Positions 24,949-34,704 of a DNA stretch of 64,000 nt are shown here, piece after piece. The notes below the pieces were generated by a model. The model was not told the origin of the DNA. It saw nothing but the letters and a program-made list of their open reading frames with translations, and ran no database searches. A program made the translations under genes and the position numbers. Positions within the stretch are counted from its first letter, which is position 1. Each line of letters opens with the position of its first letter. Origin of the DNA: Fen-1254 sp963769605 (lineage in GTDB: Bacteria > Bacteroidota > Ignavibacteria > UBA10030); NCBI GenBank assembly GCA_963769605.1, contig CAVYML010000009.1:186001-250000 (forward strand), in the 5' to 3' direction.

Positions 24949-26121
24949 TCACGGTGGTGCAGGTTGCATGGGTTGTAATATTCTGTCGTTCAACATCTTT
25001 CCTTTATGACAACTTGGACACATCAGAACATCGATTCCGGTAAGTTTTAAAAGCATCTCCTGCCATGTCAATATGCCTTGTTCAACCTCCGGCATTGGTG
25101 CATCAAGAAGCATCCTGCATTTGTCTAAGTGATCCTTCCTTTTTCTGTTGCAAAGAAAGCCGTAATAGCGAATCTTGCACAATCCATCAGGGAGGATATG
25201 CAGCAAGAACCGGCGAAGGAACTCACTCGCCTCGAGTGTCATAATCTTTTCTTTGTCTTCATCCCGATAATCTCTCCACTGAAAGCTGACTTTACCATCG
25301 GTCATTCCTGCTAATCGATGATTTGAAATGGCTACCCGATGTGTGTAGCGGCCAAGATAAGCAAGCACCTGCTCCGGTCCGCCGAATGGCTGCTTTGCAT
25401 AGACAATCCATTCTTTATCGTAAAGCTGGTCGACTAACTTTTGAAAGTGCTCTTTACATGCCAGTGGCGATGTTTTGCCTATGCAATGTATTCGTTTTGA
25501 ACGATAAGCCTTTTTCAGTTGTTCCAGGAACTTACCGCGGAAAACTCGCGAGAGCACACGCACCGGAATGAAAAAGTTATTCCTCGATGCAATCCATTTT
25601 CTCCTATCCTGTGAGAGTCCTCCTCCAGGAACGATACAATGCACATGAGGATGATCCATCAAATTCTGTCCCCATGTATGTAAGACCGCAATCAATCCCA
25701 GTTCAGCGCCCAGATGCTTTTTCTCACGTCCAAGATGCAACAACGTCTCCGCCGCGGTTTGGAACAACAAATTATACATCACTCGCTGATTGATAAGGGT
25801 GATCGCATTAAGTTCCTCCGGAACTGTGAAGACGATATGGAAGTATGGAACAGGAAGAAGCTCCTTTTTCCGTGCTTGCAGCCATTTCTCTTTTGCCAAT
25901 GAACCGCATTTGGGACAATGTCTGTTCCGGCATGAATTATAGGAGATTCGCTCATAGCCGCAGGCATCGCACCGATCAACGTGTCCTCCCAGAACTGCTG
26001 TGCGACATGAGGCAATATCATGGAGTGCCCGCAATTGTCGACGTGGAAGTTTATGAACCCTTTGATATTCGCTGCCGTATGCTCGTACGACATCCGCCAT
26101 TTCCAAATGACGTGCGCTCAT
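24949..26121 (-). CDS. IS91-family transposase
   Basis: 390 aa. An N-terminal zinc-binding region (CDACGYERISYNSCRNRHCPKCGS, cysteines at about 52-75) is followed by the HUH nuclease core: the histidine motif MDHPHVHCIVPGGG near 158 and the catalytic tyrosine region YLGRYTHRVAISNHRL near 265. It ends with a CPSC pair. It would catalyse rolling-circle transposition by single-strand nicking. The frame is intact. The start overlaps the recombinase stop by 4 nt (ATGA), implying coupled translation. Confidence 0.95.
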   Translation of the reverse strand: MSARHLEMADVVRAYGSEYQRVHKLPRRQLRALHDIASCRTAVLGGHVDRCDACGYERISYNSCRNRHCPKCGSLAKEKWLQARKKELLPVPYFHIVFTVPEELNAITLINQRVMYNLLFQTAAETLLHLGREKKHLGAELGLIAVLHTWGQNLMDHPHVHCIVPGGGLSQDRRKWIASRNNFFIPVRVLSRVFRGKFLEQLKKAYRSKRIHCIGKTSPLACKEHFQKLVDQLYDKEWIVYAKQPFGGPEQVLAYLGRYTHRVAISNHRLAGMTDGKVSFQWRDYRDEDKEKIMTLEASEFLRRFLLHILPDGLCKIRYYGFLCNRKRKDHLDKCRMLLDAPMPEVEQGILTWQEMLLKLTGIDVLMCPSCHKGKMLNDRILQPMQPAPP

Positions 26122-26971
26122 GATCGCACCTGCTCTGCAGGAGCCATCAAGCGGTCAAGCGGATTGACAATTTTGTCTGTACTTGCCCGTTGGAGGTGTA
26201 GATATATGCTTGTAGTTTTTAGATTTGAATGGCCCAGCAGTTGTTGGATAACGAAAATATCCGTGCCGGACTCCAGGAGATGAGTAGCAAAGCTATGACG
26301 TAAGGAATGGACGCTAACGGGCTTGGCGATCCCGGCTTTTTTTTTGCCTTTGTGAACGTGCGCTGTACGCCGGTAATTGTTAGCGCTTGGTCGGGCATCT
26401 TGCCTGGAAAGAGCCATTCATAGGGATGGTACAATTTCCAATATCTCCGGAGCTGCTCAAGGAATGTCGTTGAAAGTAATGTGTAACGATCCTTCTTGCC
26501 TTTACCCTGCTCAACCCGAATTTGCATGCGCTGGCTGTCGATATCGGCCACTTTCAAATGAACTGCTTCACTGATTCTCAAGCCGGCCGAATAACAACTC
26601 ATTAACACCATGCGATGCTTCATGTTTTTTACTGCCCCAAAGAGGCTTCTGATCTCTTCTCCGGAAAGAACCACCGGCAAGCGTTTCTCCGTCTTAACTC
26701 GCAGTAATTTTTCTACCTTCCATTCCTGCTTCAGTGTGTCTTTATACAGGAATTTCAATGCACTGTATGTCAATCGAACCGTTGACCAGCTCATCTTGCG
26801 CTCTACCAAGCTTTGCAGATACTTCTGTATTTCTTTCTCTCCCATCTCTGCTGGGGATTTCCCATACATCCGCACATATAATTTTACATGCTGCAAGTAA
26901 TCCTTGATGGTCCTCTGGCTGAAATTCCGCATCTGCATCGCCATCACCATTTGATCTCGTATCTCGCCCAT
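26118..26971 (-). pseudogene. Tyrosine recombinase of the IS91-type element, with a -1 frameshift
   Basis: About 283 aa if joined. The N-terminal SAM-like domain (MRNFSQRTIKDYLQHVKLYV) and catalytic domain are complete across two frames: Arg in SCYSAGLRISEAVHL, Lys in GKGKKDRYTLL, then after the shift HSLRHSFATHLLESG, LGHSNLKTTSIYLH. The shift lies in an A9 run at 26338-26346. Read in frame 0 it gives an A-AAA-AAG heptamer, the classic -1 slippery sequence, so this may be programmed frameshifting rather than decay. It is distinct from the integron integrase. Confidence 0.85.
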
Positions 26972-27122
26972 TGGAACCTCCTATGTATTGTTTGAGTGAT
27001 CTGTTTTTAACTGCACTCAAAGTTACTACAGGGTTCTCATTTTGGCAAGACTCTCTTTGTCAAAGAACAATTCTAAGAATATCGCGCTGCCGCGCAGCGG
27101 CTTAGTTCAACTATATACTACA

Positions 27123-27156
27123 TAGACATTGTCTATAATTCGTGAGTATTCTCACG
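27123..27156. promoter_or_regulatory. Twin palindromes upstream of the intI remnant
   Basis: TAGAC-ATT-GTCTA (27123-27135) and CGTGAG-TATT-CTCACG (27141-27156) are perfect inverted repeats 5 bp apart, 62 bp ahead of the intI ATG. They could be operators for intI or the cassette promoter; the region also should contain attI, which I cannot pinpoint because the IS91-type element is inserted nearby. Confidence 0.45.
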
Positions 27157-27217
27157 ATATATAGAAATCTAAAAAAAGTATTTGTATATTGATATTGAAC
27201 TTTCGGAGGGATTCATC

Positions 27218-27421
27218 ATGGGCCAAAAACTACTTGACTCGGTGCACGAAATTTTACGTCTCAAACATTACAGCGATCGCACAGAAGAATCATATACCCA
27301 ATGGATAAAGCGGTACATTTTGTTCCACAACAAAACCCATCCGCTCAACTTGGGCGAATCCGAGGTGAGAAAGTTCCTTCCCCATTTCGCCCAGGACAAA
27401 TATATTCTTTTTTCGGATTAA
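27218..27421 (+). pseudogene. intI: Integron integrase, N-terminal fragment
   Basis: 67 codons from ATG 27218, 7 nt after GGAGGG. The sequence MGQKLLDSVHEILRLKHYSD, RTEESYTQWIKRYILFHNK, HPLNLGESEVRKFL is the typical start of integron integrases (KHYS.RTE..Y..WI.R.I.FH..RHP), with homology ending near residue 60. Intact IntI is about 320 aa, so the catalytic domain and the IntI-specific insertion are gone and not found elsewhere in the window. It is divergent from the cassette array, as in functional integrons. 27422-27658 after it holds no gene; its end (27548-27596) resembles a piece of the palindromic repeat at 28651. Confidence 0.88.
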
Positions 27422-27658
27422 AATCAAATATTTATTTATCGGTGCTGCGGTGTTGCTGTGCTGCTGTGCTGCTGTTCAAAGTTAGGTATTTGGTCTATTG
27501 GTTACTTGGAGAATTGACCAAAATATTTGTTCATTTGTTTTCACAGCCATCCGCGGTCGCCCTCCTGAGGCGGGCGAGCCGCCTGCGACTACAAAATTGA
27601 TTTTAACAGCAACACTGCAACACGTTGAACGTCAGCACCCTTTTCAATTCACAATTGA

Positions 27659-28597
27659 TTATTCACCATTCACCGTTCTCAAATGGATACGCTGCGTGCC
27701 CGGGACGACTCCTTTACTCAGCAATAATTTTTGCCCTTCGGCTCCTGCGACATACGTTACGAATCCCGCCGCAATATTCGAATACGGCGTTCGGCAATAT
27801 GCATAGATCGTCCGCCAGAATGGATAATACTTTTGATAAATATAGGCCGGATGCGGTGAAAAATATTTCCCGACAGCTTCCGGTGCCGTTCTATATACGG
27901 TATCGCTTTCAACTCCCGATGATGAAATATCGATTGCTTTGACCGAAGTTTTCATAGAATCAAGCCATGCAGTCGAAACAAATCCGATTGCGAATCGATT
28001 CTTTATTACTGCATCGATCGTCTCCAGTTCGGAATTCGTCCGTTTTAAAACCGGTGAAAATTGTTGAAGTCCCAGACGATTCTTAAGATAAAGAGCAGCA
28101 TCCGCAGAATCCTGTAACACAAGCTCTATAGCGCCATTTATCCCTTTTGAGCGCGAAAGCTGATTCCATTTCGCAATCTTACCCGTCAAAATGCCGGCAA
28201 TTTCCTGTGTCGTCATTTCTGCGACCGGATTTTTTTTATTTACAACAGCCGCTATACCGTCATACGCAATGAGGATTTCTTCAAAATCGGGAGATACTTT
28301 CGTCGCAGCTTCTTTTTCCTTATCTGTCAGACGCCGTGTTGAAAACGCTAATCGCAGAGTATCTTTCATAAACCGTCCCAGCGCTTCTGCAACCGGAACA
28401 CTTTCCGCTGTAACGTTTGCTCCGGATTCCTTATACTGACTCATAAACGCACCGACTTCCACATTCATCGCCGGCGCAAGCGATTCCGGAAATAAAAGAT
28501 GAATCGTTCCTTTTGTATTTGTCTCTTGCGATTCTTTTTGACAACCGGACAAGAGAGAGAGAATTGCAAGACACGATAAGAGATTTTTCTTTTTCAT
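27659..28597 (-). CDS. PstS-like phosphate-binding lipoprotein
   Basis: 312 aa with a lipoprotein signal (LSCLAILSLLSGC, Cys about 19). It is a type II periplasmic binding protein like those of phosphate ABC transporters: FPESLAPAMNVEVGAFM, STRRLTDKEKEAA, YDGIAAVVNKKNPVAEMT, TGKIAKWNQL and FAIGFVSTAWLDS. It ends GAEGQKLLLSKGVVPGTQRIHLR. No pstCAB genes are next to it, so it may act alone or with transporters elsewhere. It is the first ordinary gene beyond the integron, convergent with the intI fragment. Confidence 0.88.
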   Translation of the reverse strand: MKKKNLLSCLAILSLLSGCQKESQETNTKGTIHLLFPESLAPAMNVEVGAFMSQYKESGANVTAESVPVAEALGRFMKDTLRLAFSTRRLTDKEKEAATKVSPDFEEILIAYDGIAAVVNKKNPVAEMTTQEIAGILTGKIAKWNQLSRSKGINGAIELVLQDSADAALYLKNRLGLQQFSPVLKRTNSELETIDAVIKNRFAIGFVSTAWLDSMKTSVKAIDISSSGVESDTVYRTAPEAVGKYFSPHPAYIYQKYYPFWRTIYAYCRTPYSNIAAGFVTYVAGAEGQKLLLSKGVVPGTQRIHLRTVNGE

Positions 28598-28650
28598 AAA
28601 GTCTATCCTTTTTACAGGTACACGTGTTCATGTTTTCCACATTCAGCCAT

Positions 28651-28754
28651 TGCAGCCGACTTCGGCCTGCCCGCCTTGCGGCGACGCCGACTGGTATGCC
28701 AGTCATTCAGGCGGGTGAAGTCGGAATGCTCCGCGGTCATCGCCCGCGGCTACA
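28651..28754. repeat. Palindromic repeat P, copy 1
   Basis: Starts TGCAGCCGACTTCGGCCTGC and ends GCGGCTACA, with inner CAGTCATTCAGGCGGGTGAAG. CCGACTTCGGCC... is mirrored by GGGTGAAGTCGG, giving a long imperfect hairpin. Shared with 35007-35124, and its end with 27548-27596. A REP/MITE-like element. Confidence 0.75.
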
Positions 28755-28760
28755 GTGGAC

Positions 28761-30029
28761 TCAGGCTTTTTTCGCAATTTGCACTCGCTGCAGTAAAAGA
28801 ATGCCGGCTAGTAAAAACGCGCCGACGGAGAGGATCGCAACCCGCTGGTTGACTAAGGAAGAGATTAAACCGAAAACAAACGGCCCCACGATAGCGGAAG
28901 CTCTTCCGAAGAACGAATAGAATCCGAAAAATTCAGTTTTCTTTTCCGGCGGCGTCAATTCCGTCATAAAACTCCGGCTCGTGGACTGTGAAGAACCCAG
29001 CGCAAGGCCTGCGACAATTCCTACACCGTAAAAAAATAATTTATCATAAATAAAATACGAAAACACAACCACAGTCATCCATATAAACAATGTCACTGTC
29101 AACGTACGCTTATGGCCGATATGATCGGATAGAATGCCGAAGAGGACGGCGCCGATCATTGCCGAGGTTTGAATCATCGCAAAAAAGATTACTATTTCCG
29201 CAATGGTAAAATGAAGGGTTGTGCGTGCAAAGAGTGAAGAAAAAATAATAATCGTATTGACCGCGTCGATATAAACGAAATATGCCAGAAGGAATCTTCC
29301 CGTATTGCGATACTTCGGGAATTCCCGGTATGTATCTTTCAATCGCCGGAAACCGATGCGGATAAAATTGAAACGGAGATTGACGGTTCTCTGCCGGTCG
29401 GGAAGAAAAAGAAAAAGCGGTAATGCAAAAAATCCGAACATTCCGGCAGAGACCAAAAAACTTAGCTGGACGTTATGCAAATTCAACCGGCTAAATCCGC
29501 CGGCATAGAGCGGATATGTTATGAGAAGCGTTATCAGCGAACCGACATAGCCCATCGCAAATCCGTAACCGGACACGCGTCCATACGTGCGTTCCGTTGC
29601 TATCTCCGGAAGAAACGCATCATAAAAGACCAGACCTGCTTCGTAGCCGATGTTAGCAAGAACCAGCAGTAGAATCCCCGAAACAATAGAACCCGGACCG
29701 ATAAAATAAAGAAGAGCTGTTGCAAAGACACAAAGAAATGTAAAGAAAAAGAGAAATCGCTTTTTCCCCGCACCGTAATCGGCCGCAGCGCCGAGCACCG
29801 GAGAGAGAATGGCAACGATGCACATCGATATGCTGAAAGCGCTTCCCCACAACAAATCGCCCTGCGGACTTCCCTGTGCGACAACTTCTTTAAAATAGAG
29901 CGGATAACCGACTGTAAGAACTATAACAAAAAAAGCAGTATTGGCAAAATCGAAAAGGGTCCAGGAAAAAATTCTTGCCCGTGAGATAAAAGATTCCGAT
30001 GCGGGACGGGAAGAGTCGAGCTGAATCAT
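28761..30029 (-). CDS. MFS transporter, UMF1/Atg22-like
   Basis: 422 aa, 12 predicted membrane helices. The start region RIFSWTLFDFANTAFFVIVLT is the hallmark of the UMF1 family (SW.LYDFANSAF). Later GSAFSISMCIVAILSPVLGA, DHIGHKRTL and PPEKKTEFFGFYSFFGRASA are typical MFS loops. Substrate unknown; relatives are implicated in amino-acid or peptide efflux. Its ATG overlaps the nusB stop by 4 nt, so the two are translated together. Confidence 0.92.
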   Translation of the reverse strand: MIQLDSSRPASESFISRARIFSWTLFDFANTAFFVIVLTVGYPLYFKEVVAQGSPQGDLLWGSAFSISMCIVAILSPVLGAAADYGAGKKRFLFFFTFLCVFATALLYFIGPGSIVSGILLLVLANIGYEAGLVFYDAFLPEIATERTYGRVSGYGFAMGYVGSLITLLITYPLYAGGFSRLNLHNVQLSFLVSAGMFGFFALPLFLFLPDRQRTVNLRFNFIRIGFRRLKDTYREFPKYRNTGRFLLAYFVYIDAVNTIIIFSSLFARTTLHFTIAEIVIFFAMIQTSAMIGAVLFGILSDHIGHKRTLTVTLFIWMTVVVFSYFIYDKLFFYGVGIVAGLALGSSQSTSRSFMTELTPPEKKTEFFGFYSFFGRASAIVGPFVFGLISSLVNQRVAILSVGAFLLAGILLLQRVQIAKKA

Positions 30030-30517
30030 TTGGGGGATTTCTTCAATGCTGCAGTATCGAGTAAACCGCGGCCTGACTTCGATAATTTTCCATCTTTTCT
30101 CAAATCGGCTAAAATGGAATCGAGAACTCCGTTGACAAATTTATCGCTTTTCTCAGTGCTGTAATCCCTTGCAATTTCAATAGCCTCATTGATGGAAACC
30201 TTAGGGGGAATATCGTCAAAATACAGCAGCTCACATATACCCATTCGCAGAATAATGCGGTCGATAATCGCAAGGCGGCTGAATTCCCAATGTTCGACCC
30301 GCTTGCGAATAAGACCGTCCAATTCCTTCGTTTTTTCTACGACTTTTCTGATAAGTTCACAAGCAAACGCAAAAGCCTCTTTATGTTTTTTTAAATCATC
30401 TAAGATATGATCTATGATCATCTCAATCGGTTCCTTCGACAATTCATGTGCATAGAGAGCCTGAAGAACCCGTTCGCGAACAACCCGTCGTTTTAATTCC
30501 ATTGTGTTTGTTTTCAA
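30026..30517 (-). CDS. nusB: Transcription antitermination factor NusB
   Basis: 163 aa, slightly longer than the usual 140-150 because of a basic C-terminal tail. Helical NusB signature: RRVVRERVLQALYAHELS near the N-terminus, DGLIRKRVEHWEFSRLAIIDRIILRMGICELLY in the middle and PPKVSINEAIEIARDYSTEKSDKFVNGVLDSI near the end (cited as landmarks). It binds boxA with NusE in rRNA antitermination. Upstream 30518-30871 is a 354-bp divergent intergenic region. Confidence 0.97.
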   Translation of the reverse strand: MKTNTMELKRRVVRERVLQALYAHELSKEPIEMIIDHILDDLKKHKEAFAFACELIRKVVEKTKELDGLIRKRVEHWEFSRLAIIDRIILRMGICELLYFDDIPPKVSINEAIEIARDYSTEKSDKFVNGVLDSILADLRKDGKLSKSGRGLLDTAALKKSPK

Positions 30518-30871
30518 CTCCTACGATGCACTTCAAACTTAGGGAAAAAATCCCACCGAGGCAAATTGAAGAAAAAGGCAATTACTTAGGGTGGTATTGA
30601 AAGATTAAAAAACCCTTCTTTCTTGCAGAGTTTTAAAATATTTGTACTTCATACTCTGCTATGAATCCTCAAAATGCACATGTAATGCACCTCTTTGCGT
30701 TCTCGTTCTGCTTGCATTTGTAGCTTCTTCTTCAGAATTTAAAGAAGTGGAAACAGGAATTATTCTATAAGAAACGATCAATGCGGCTCTTTAAGCAAAA
30801 TTCCGCTGATAAAATCATACGGGAAATGCAGGAAGAACCGCACCTGCGCTCAAAGAGGAAAAAGGAAAATT
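30518..30871. other. Divergent intergenic region nusB/pgmB
   Basis: AT-rich, no gene that I can support. Must contain promoters for nusB (-) and the phosphoglucomutase gene (+); no convincing -35/-10 pair stands out. AGAGGAAAAAGGAAA just before 30872 is the ribosome-binding region of the + gene. Confidence 0.5.
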
Positions 30872-31522
30872 ATGATATATGGAGTTATTTTCGATCTCGA
30901 CGGTGTTCTTGTCTCTACGGATGAATATCATTACAAATCATGGCAGCGGCTTTGCGACGAAGAGGGTTTTCGTTTTTTCAGCAAAGAATTTAATCATAAG
31001 TTCCGCGGGGTTGCCCGAATGAAGTGCGTCGATATTTTACTTGATGCCGCCGGGAAACAATGTACCAATGCGGAAAAGCTTGAATTAGCAAATCGAAAAA
31101 ATCGCTACTTTGTGGAATCTCTCGAAAATGTCGCTGAAGACGCTTTACTGCCCGGCTCGACAGCGATCCTCATGGAATTGAAAAAACGGAATATTAAAAT
31201 TGCTGTCGCTTCCAACAGCAAAAATGCAAAGCCCATCATCGAAAAAGTGCATATCGGTCAATACTTCGATACGATCGTAGACGGCTACGACATTAAAAAC
31301 AACAAGCCGCACCCTGAACCGTTTTTGCTTGCTGCACAACGTCTGGGGCTCGACCCAAAAAATTGTCTCGTTGTGGAAGATGCCGTTGCCGGCATCGAAG
31401 CCGCCAATGCAGCGGGCATGCCGGCATTGGGAATCGGCGAAAAAGAATACCTGCCCAATGCAGCCGTTCTTGTAAAGGATCTCAGCCAGATAACCGCTGA
31501 CGAATTGCTGCAATTATCGTGA
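30872..31522 (+). CDS. pgmB: Beta-phosphoglucomutase
   Basis: 216 aa HAD-superfamily enzyme. Motif I is FDLDGVLVSTDEYHYKSW, including the beta-PGM-specific HxxxW after the nucleophile and acid/base Asp residues. Then FRGVARMKCVDILL in the cap, motif II VASNSKNA, Lys in NNKPHPEPF and motif III VVEDAVAGIEAANAAGM. It interconverts beta-glucose 1-phosphate and glucose 6-phosphate. ATG at 30872 follows AAAAAGGAAAATT. It stands alone between nusB and the GT117 gene, whose start is about 280 bp away. Confidence 0.93.
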   Translation: MIYGVIFDLDGVLVSTDEYHYKSWQRLCDEEGFRFFSKEFNHKFRGVARMKCVDILLDAAGKQCTNAEKLELANRKNRYFVESLENVAEDALLPGSTAILMELKKRNIKIAVASNSKNAKPIIEKVHIGQYFDTIVDGYDIKNNKPHPEPFLLAAQRLGLDPKNCLVVEDAVAGIEAANAAGMPALGIGEKEYLPNAAVLVKDLSQITADELLQLS

Positions 31523-31804
31523 TGCCTTTTTAACATCGGGCCGGATAATTTCCATCCCTTGGAAATATTTCTCTCCGTCCTGTTCGGTATTTCCAAATCC
31601 GGAAGAACGAAATCGTTCTTGGAGCTGCGAAACAACCTTAACTCCATCCGCCCGACCGGCTATCGTATATTTATAGGAAGATTGAGAAGCTGCAAATCGG
31701 CTTTTTTGTTTGTAGTATGTAAAATTAAGCAATTTCCTGCTTCTTTCTTACAAGACTTCTTCTTATACTTAGTGATGTATGTTTAACCATAATTTAAAAA
31801 AGCG

Positions 31805-34704
31805 ATGAAAACAAAAACCATACAACGCATGATTGGAGCATTCGTTCTCCTAATCTCTTCAATTCAGATGATTATAACTACCCAGGTTTCCGTTTCGTTT
31901 TGGGATCCGGGCGAACTGTCGGCAGCGGCATACCGCATGCAGGTGCCGCATCCGCCTGGCGAACTCTTTTCTCGCTTGTCGGACGCATTTTTTATATGCT
32001 TCCCATTCCCGGAAGTTTGGGATTCCGCATGAATCTCGTGTCAGCTCTTGCAAGCGCATTCACCGTGTTTTTTCTCTATTTGATTATTGTTAAAATCATT
32101 GAAGTATATAAAGGCAAAACGGAAGTTGTTTCTTTCGATTCAATCTCGACCTACATTATCGCAGCCATCGGAGCATTGACACTTTCTTTTAGCGACACAT
32201 TTTGGTTTAATGCAGCCGAAGCAAACTATTTTGCTTCGAGCACATTCCTCTATGCTTCGATGCTCCTCTTGATGCTCATCTGGAATGAACATGCGGACGA
32301 ACCGGGTAGTGAGCGTTATCTTCTTCTTATAGCATATATTGCAGGATTATCCGGCGGCCTGCATCTTATGAGCGTCCTCACCATTGTTATTGTCGGTATA
32401 TGGGTCGTTTTGAGAAAATATGTTACAAATGACGAGGAATGTTTGCAGTCACTTTATGTTCTCATCGGCCACGCGGTATTCCTTTTCGTGATAGCCGCAA
32501 TTCTCTGGAGCGGGGAAACAGACAACACGCCTCCTACTTCAGCCGCGTTACAGGCTTTTGAATCCAAATTTAAGATTGCAATGATCATCGGTACGGTCAT
32601 CGTTCTGGGATTTTTCCGTAAAAAGATTTTTGTAAAAAGTTCGTATTACCTTGGAGTCCTCATCGGCGGCATCGGACTTGCCGTTGTCTTCCCCGGCATC
32701 ATTCGTTATCTGCCGACCACATTGCTTTCAGTTGCCGGAGACAATCTTCAAACCGGCATGTTCATACTCATCGGCCTTTTTGCTGTTGCGGGTTTTGGTG
32801 TGTACTGGGCGTTGAAACGAAAAATGCAGATCCTTGCTCTTTCACTTGCTGCCGTCATAATGGCGGTGCTTGGAGTAACAACTTACACGATGATCGTCAT
32901 CCGGGCAAATGCGAACTTACCGATGAATGAGAATCATCCGCAATCTTTTGCACATTTGATTTCCTATTTAAATCGCGAGCAGTACGGAGATTTTCCGATG
33001 TTCAAACGGCGCTGGTCGAGCGAACCTGAAAAAGCCGAAATCTTTTCCAATTACACCAGCGATTTCGATTTCTTTTGGCGCTGGCAGATGGGTCACATGT
33101 TTCACCGCTATGTCGGATGGAATTTTATCGGCAGAATTTCGCACGATCAGGATGCCGGAGTCAATTGGAAAGAATTCTTCGGTATTCCGTTCTTGATGGG
33201 CTTATGGGGTTTGTATTACTCGACCCGGAAAAATTGGAAACTCGGATCGCTGTTGATCTTTACCTTTATTCTTATGGGATACTTAATTACATACTATCAA
33301 AACCAACAGCAGCCCCAGCCGAGAGACCGGGAATATTTTTATTGCGGCGCATATCTTATCTTTACAATATGGATAGCTCTCGGTATACGCGGATTGCTCG
33401 ATCTTATTTTTGAAAAGCTTGGACAGATGTCCTATGCAAGACCTCTTGGCATAAGCCTTCTTGTTTTGTCTGCTCTGTTCATCCCGGGTCGAATGCTACA
33501 GGCAAATTACGCCACGCATGATCGATCTAAAAATTGGGTCCCCTGGGATTTTGCCTACAACCTCCTTCAGACCTGCGAACCGGACGCAATCCTTTTCACG
33601 CAGGGAGATAACGATACATTTCCTCTCTGGTACATGCAGGATGTTGAAGGTGTACGGCGGGATGTACGTATCGTTAATTTGAGTCTCGGCAACACTTCCT
33701 GGTATCTTTTGCAAATGAAACATACTCCGGCATATCCTGAAGCGAAGGCTGTTCCCATGAAAATGCCCGATTCGTATATCGAAGATATTCAACCGATCCA
33801 ATGGGAGCCGCGAAACCTTCGAATCCCGGTCGATAAAGAGACCATCGATCGATATCAGGAAACGACACACACTGCGCTCGACACATCGATTACAAATCAC
33901 GGCGCTATTATATTTTTTATGAAGAATACGCTTCAATTTGGAAACACAAAGGCGCTGCGCGTACAGGATATTGCAGTCTATGATATCATACTCGCAAACG
34001 AATGGAAGCGTCCGATTTATTTCGCAGCCACCTGCTCTCCCGATGCAAAGATCGGTCTCGATGAATATTTATCTTTCAAAGGCCTCGCATGGAAGCTGGA
34101 ACCGCGCCGGGTGTCCCAATTTTATGAAGGTATTGACCCGGTTGTCCTCGAAGCGAATCTTTTACACGAGCCTTCAGGTTATTCCACAACGCCGCAATAC
34201 GGATACAAATTCCGTGAAACCGCAAATCCAAAAGTGTTCTTTGATGAAAACACAAGCAGGATTATGCTCAATTATCGGTCTGCTTTTACGACTTTGGCGG
34301 CTTATTATATGAATTTCAATCATGATACGAAAAAGGCCATAGACATACTCGATCGGATGGAAACTTCGATTCCGCGTGCAAAAACTCCTCTTGGATGGGA
34401 ATACGCGATGAATATCGCAACTATTTACCACGCGGCCGGACGCATCGATCGAGTAAAGGAACTGAGCAGCAGCATCGAACCGGAGTGCCTCAATCTTATT
34501 AATTCGGGAAATGTAAACACCAATTCGTATCTCAATCCATACCGGGCGCTTCTGGAACTGTATGATATGACAAAAGAATACGATAAGGAAATCGGGCTCT
34601 TGCAAAAGCTCCAAACGCTTTATCCAAGCGACCCGGGAGTCAAGCAGCGGATTCAAGCCCTTGAGCAGCTTAAAGCATCCGCGATGCAGGCTCCGGCGAA
34701 ATAA
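31805..34704 (+). pseudogene. DUF2723 / GT117 membrane glycosyltransferase-like protein, one frameshift
   Basis: About 966 codons if the frame is corrected. It starts MKTKTIQRMIGAFVLLISS; the DUF2723 hallmark SVSFWDPGELSAAAYRMQVPHPPG is in the first frame and continues LFSLVGRIFYMLPIPGSLGF in the next, with one base missing near 31960. About 10 membrane helices lie in the first 530 residues, followed by a soluble region (NTSWYLLQMKHTP, NDTFPLWYMQDVEGVRRDVR) and C-terminal TPR-like helices. The family is classed as GT-C-type, probably transferring sugars to proteins at the membrane. The rest of the gene is intact, so sequencing error is a fair alternative. Confidence 0.88.

Larger units (their letters stand above)
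24949..26971 (-). mobile_element. IS91-type element with tyrosine recombinase
   Basis: Two overlapping genes in one direction: a tyrosine recombinase, then an IS91-family HUH transposase. This pairing is known for an IS91 subgroup. Elements of this kind lack terminal inverted repeats, so the true ends (oriIS/terIS) could not be set; coordinates cover the coding part only. It lies between the truncated intI and the first cassette, exactly where attI would be. Confidence 0.8.

Noticed and set aside
27301..27942. Overlapping + strand frames after the intI fragment
   Set aside because: They show no IntI homology beyond residue 60 and partly run antisense to the PstS-like gene; the missing part of intI is not there.
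30781..30924. 47-codon frame MRLFKQNSADKIIREMQEEP overlapping pgmB
   Set aside because: It runs through the pgmB ribosome-binding site and start in another frame, with no recognisable signal or motif.
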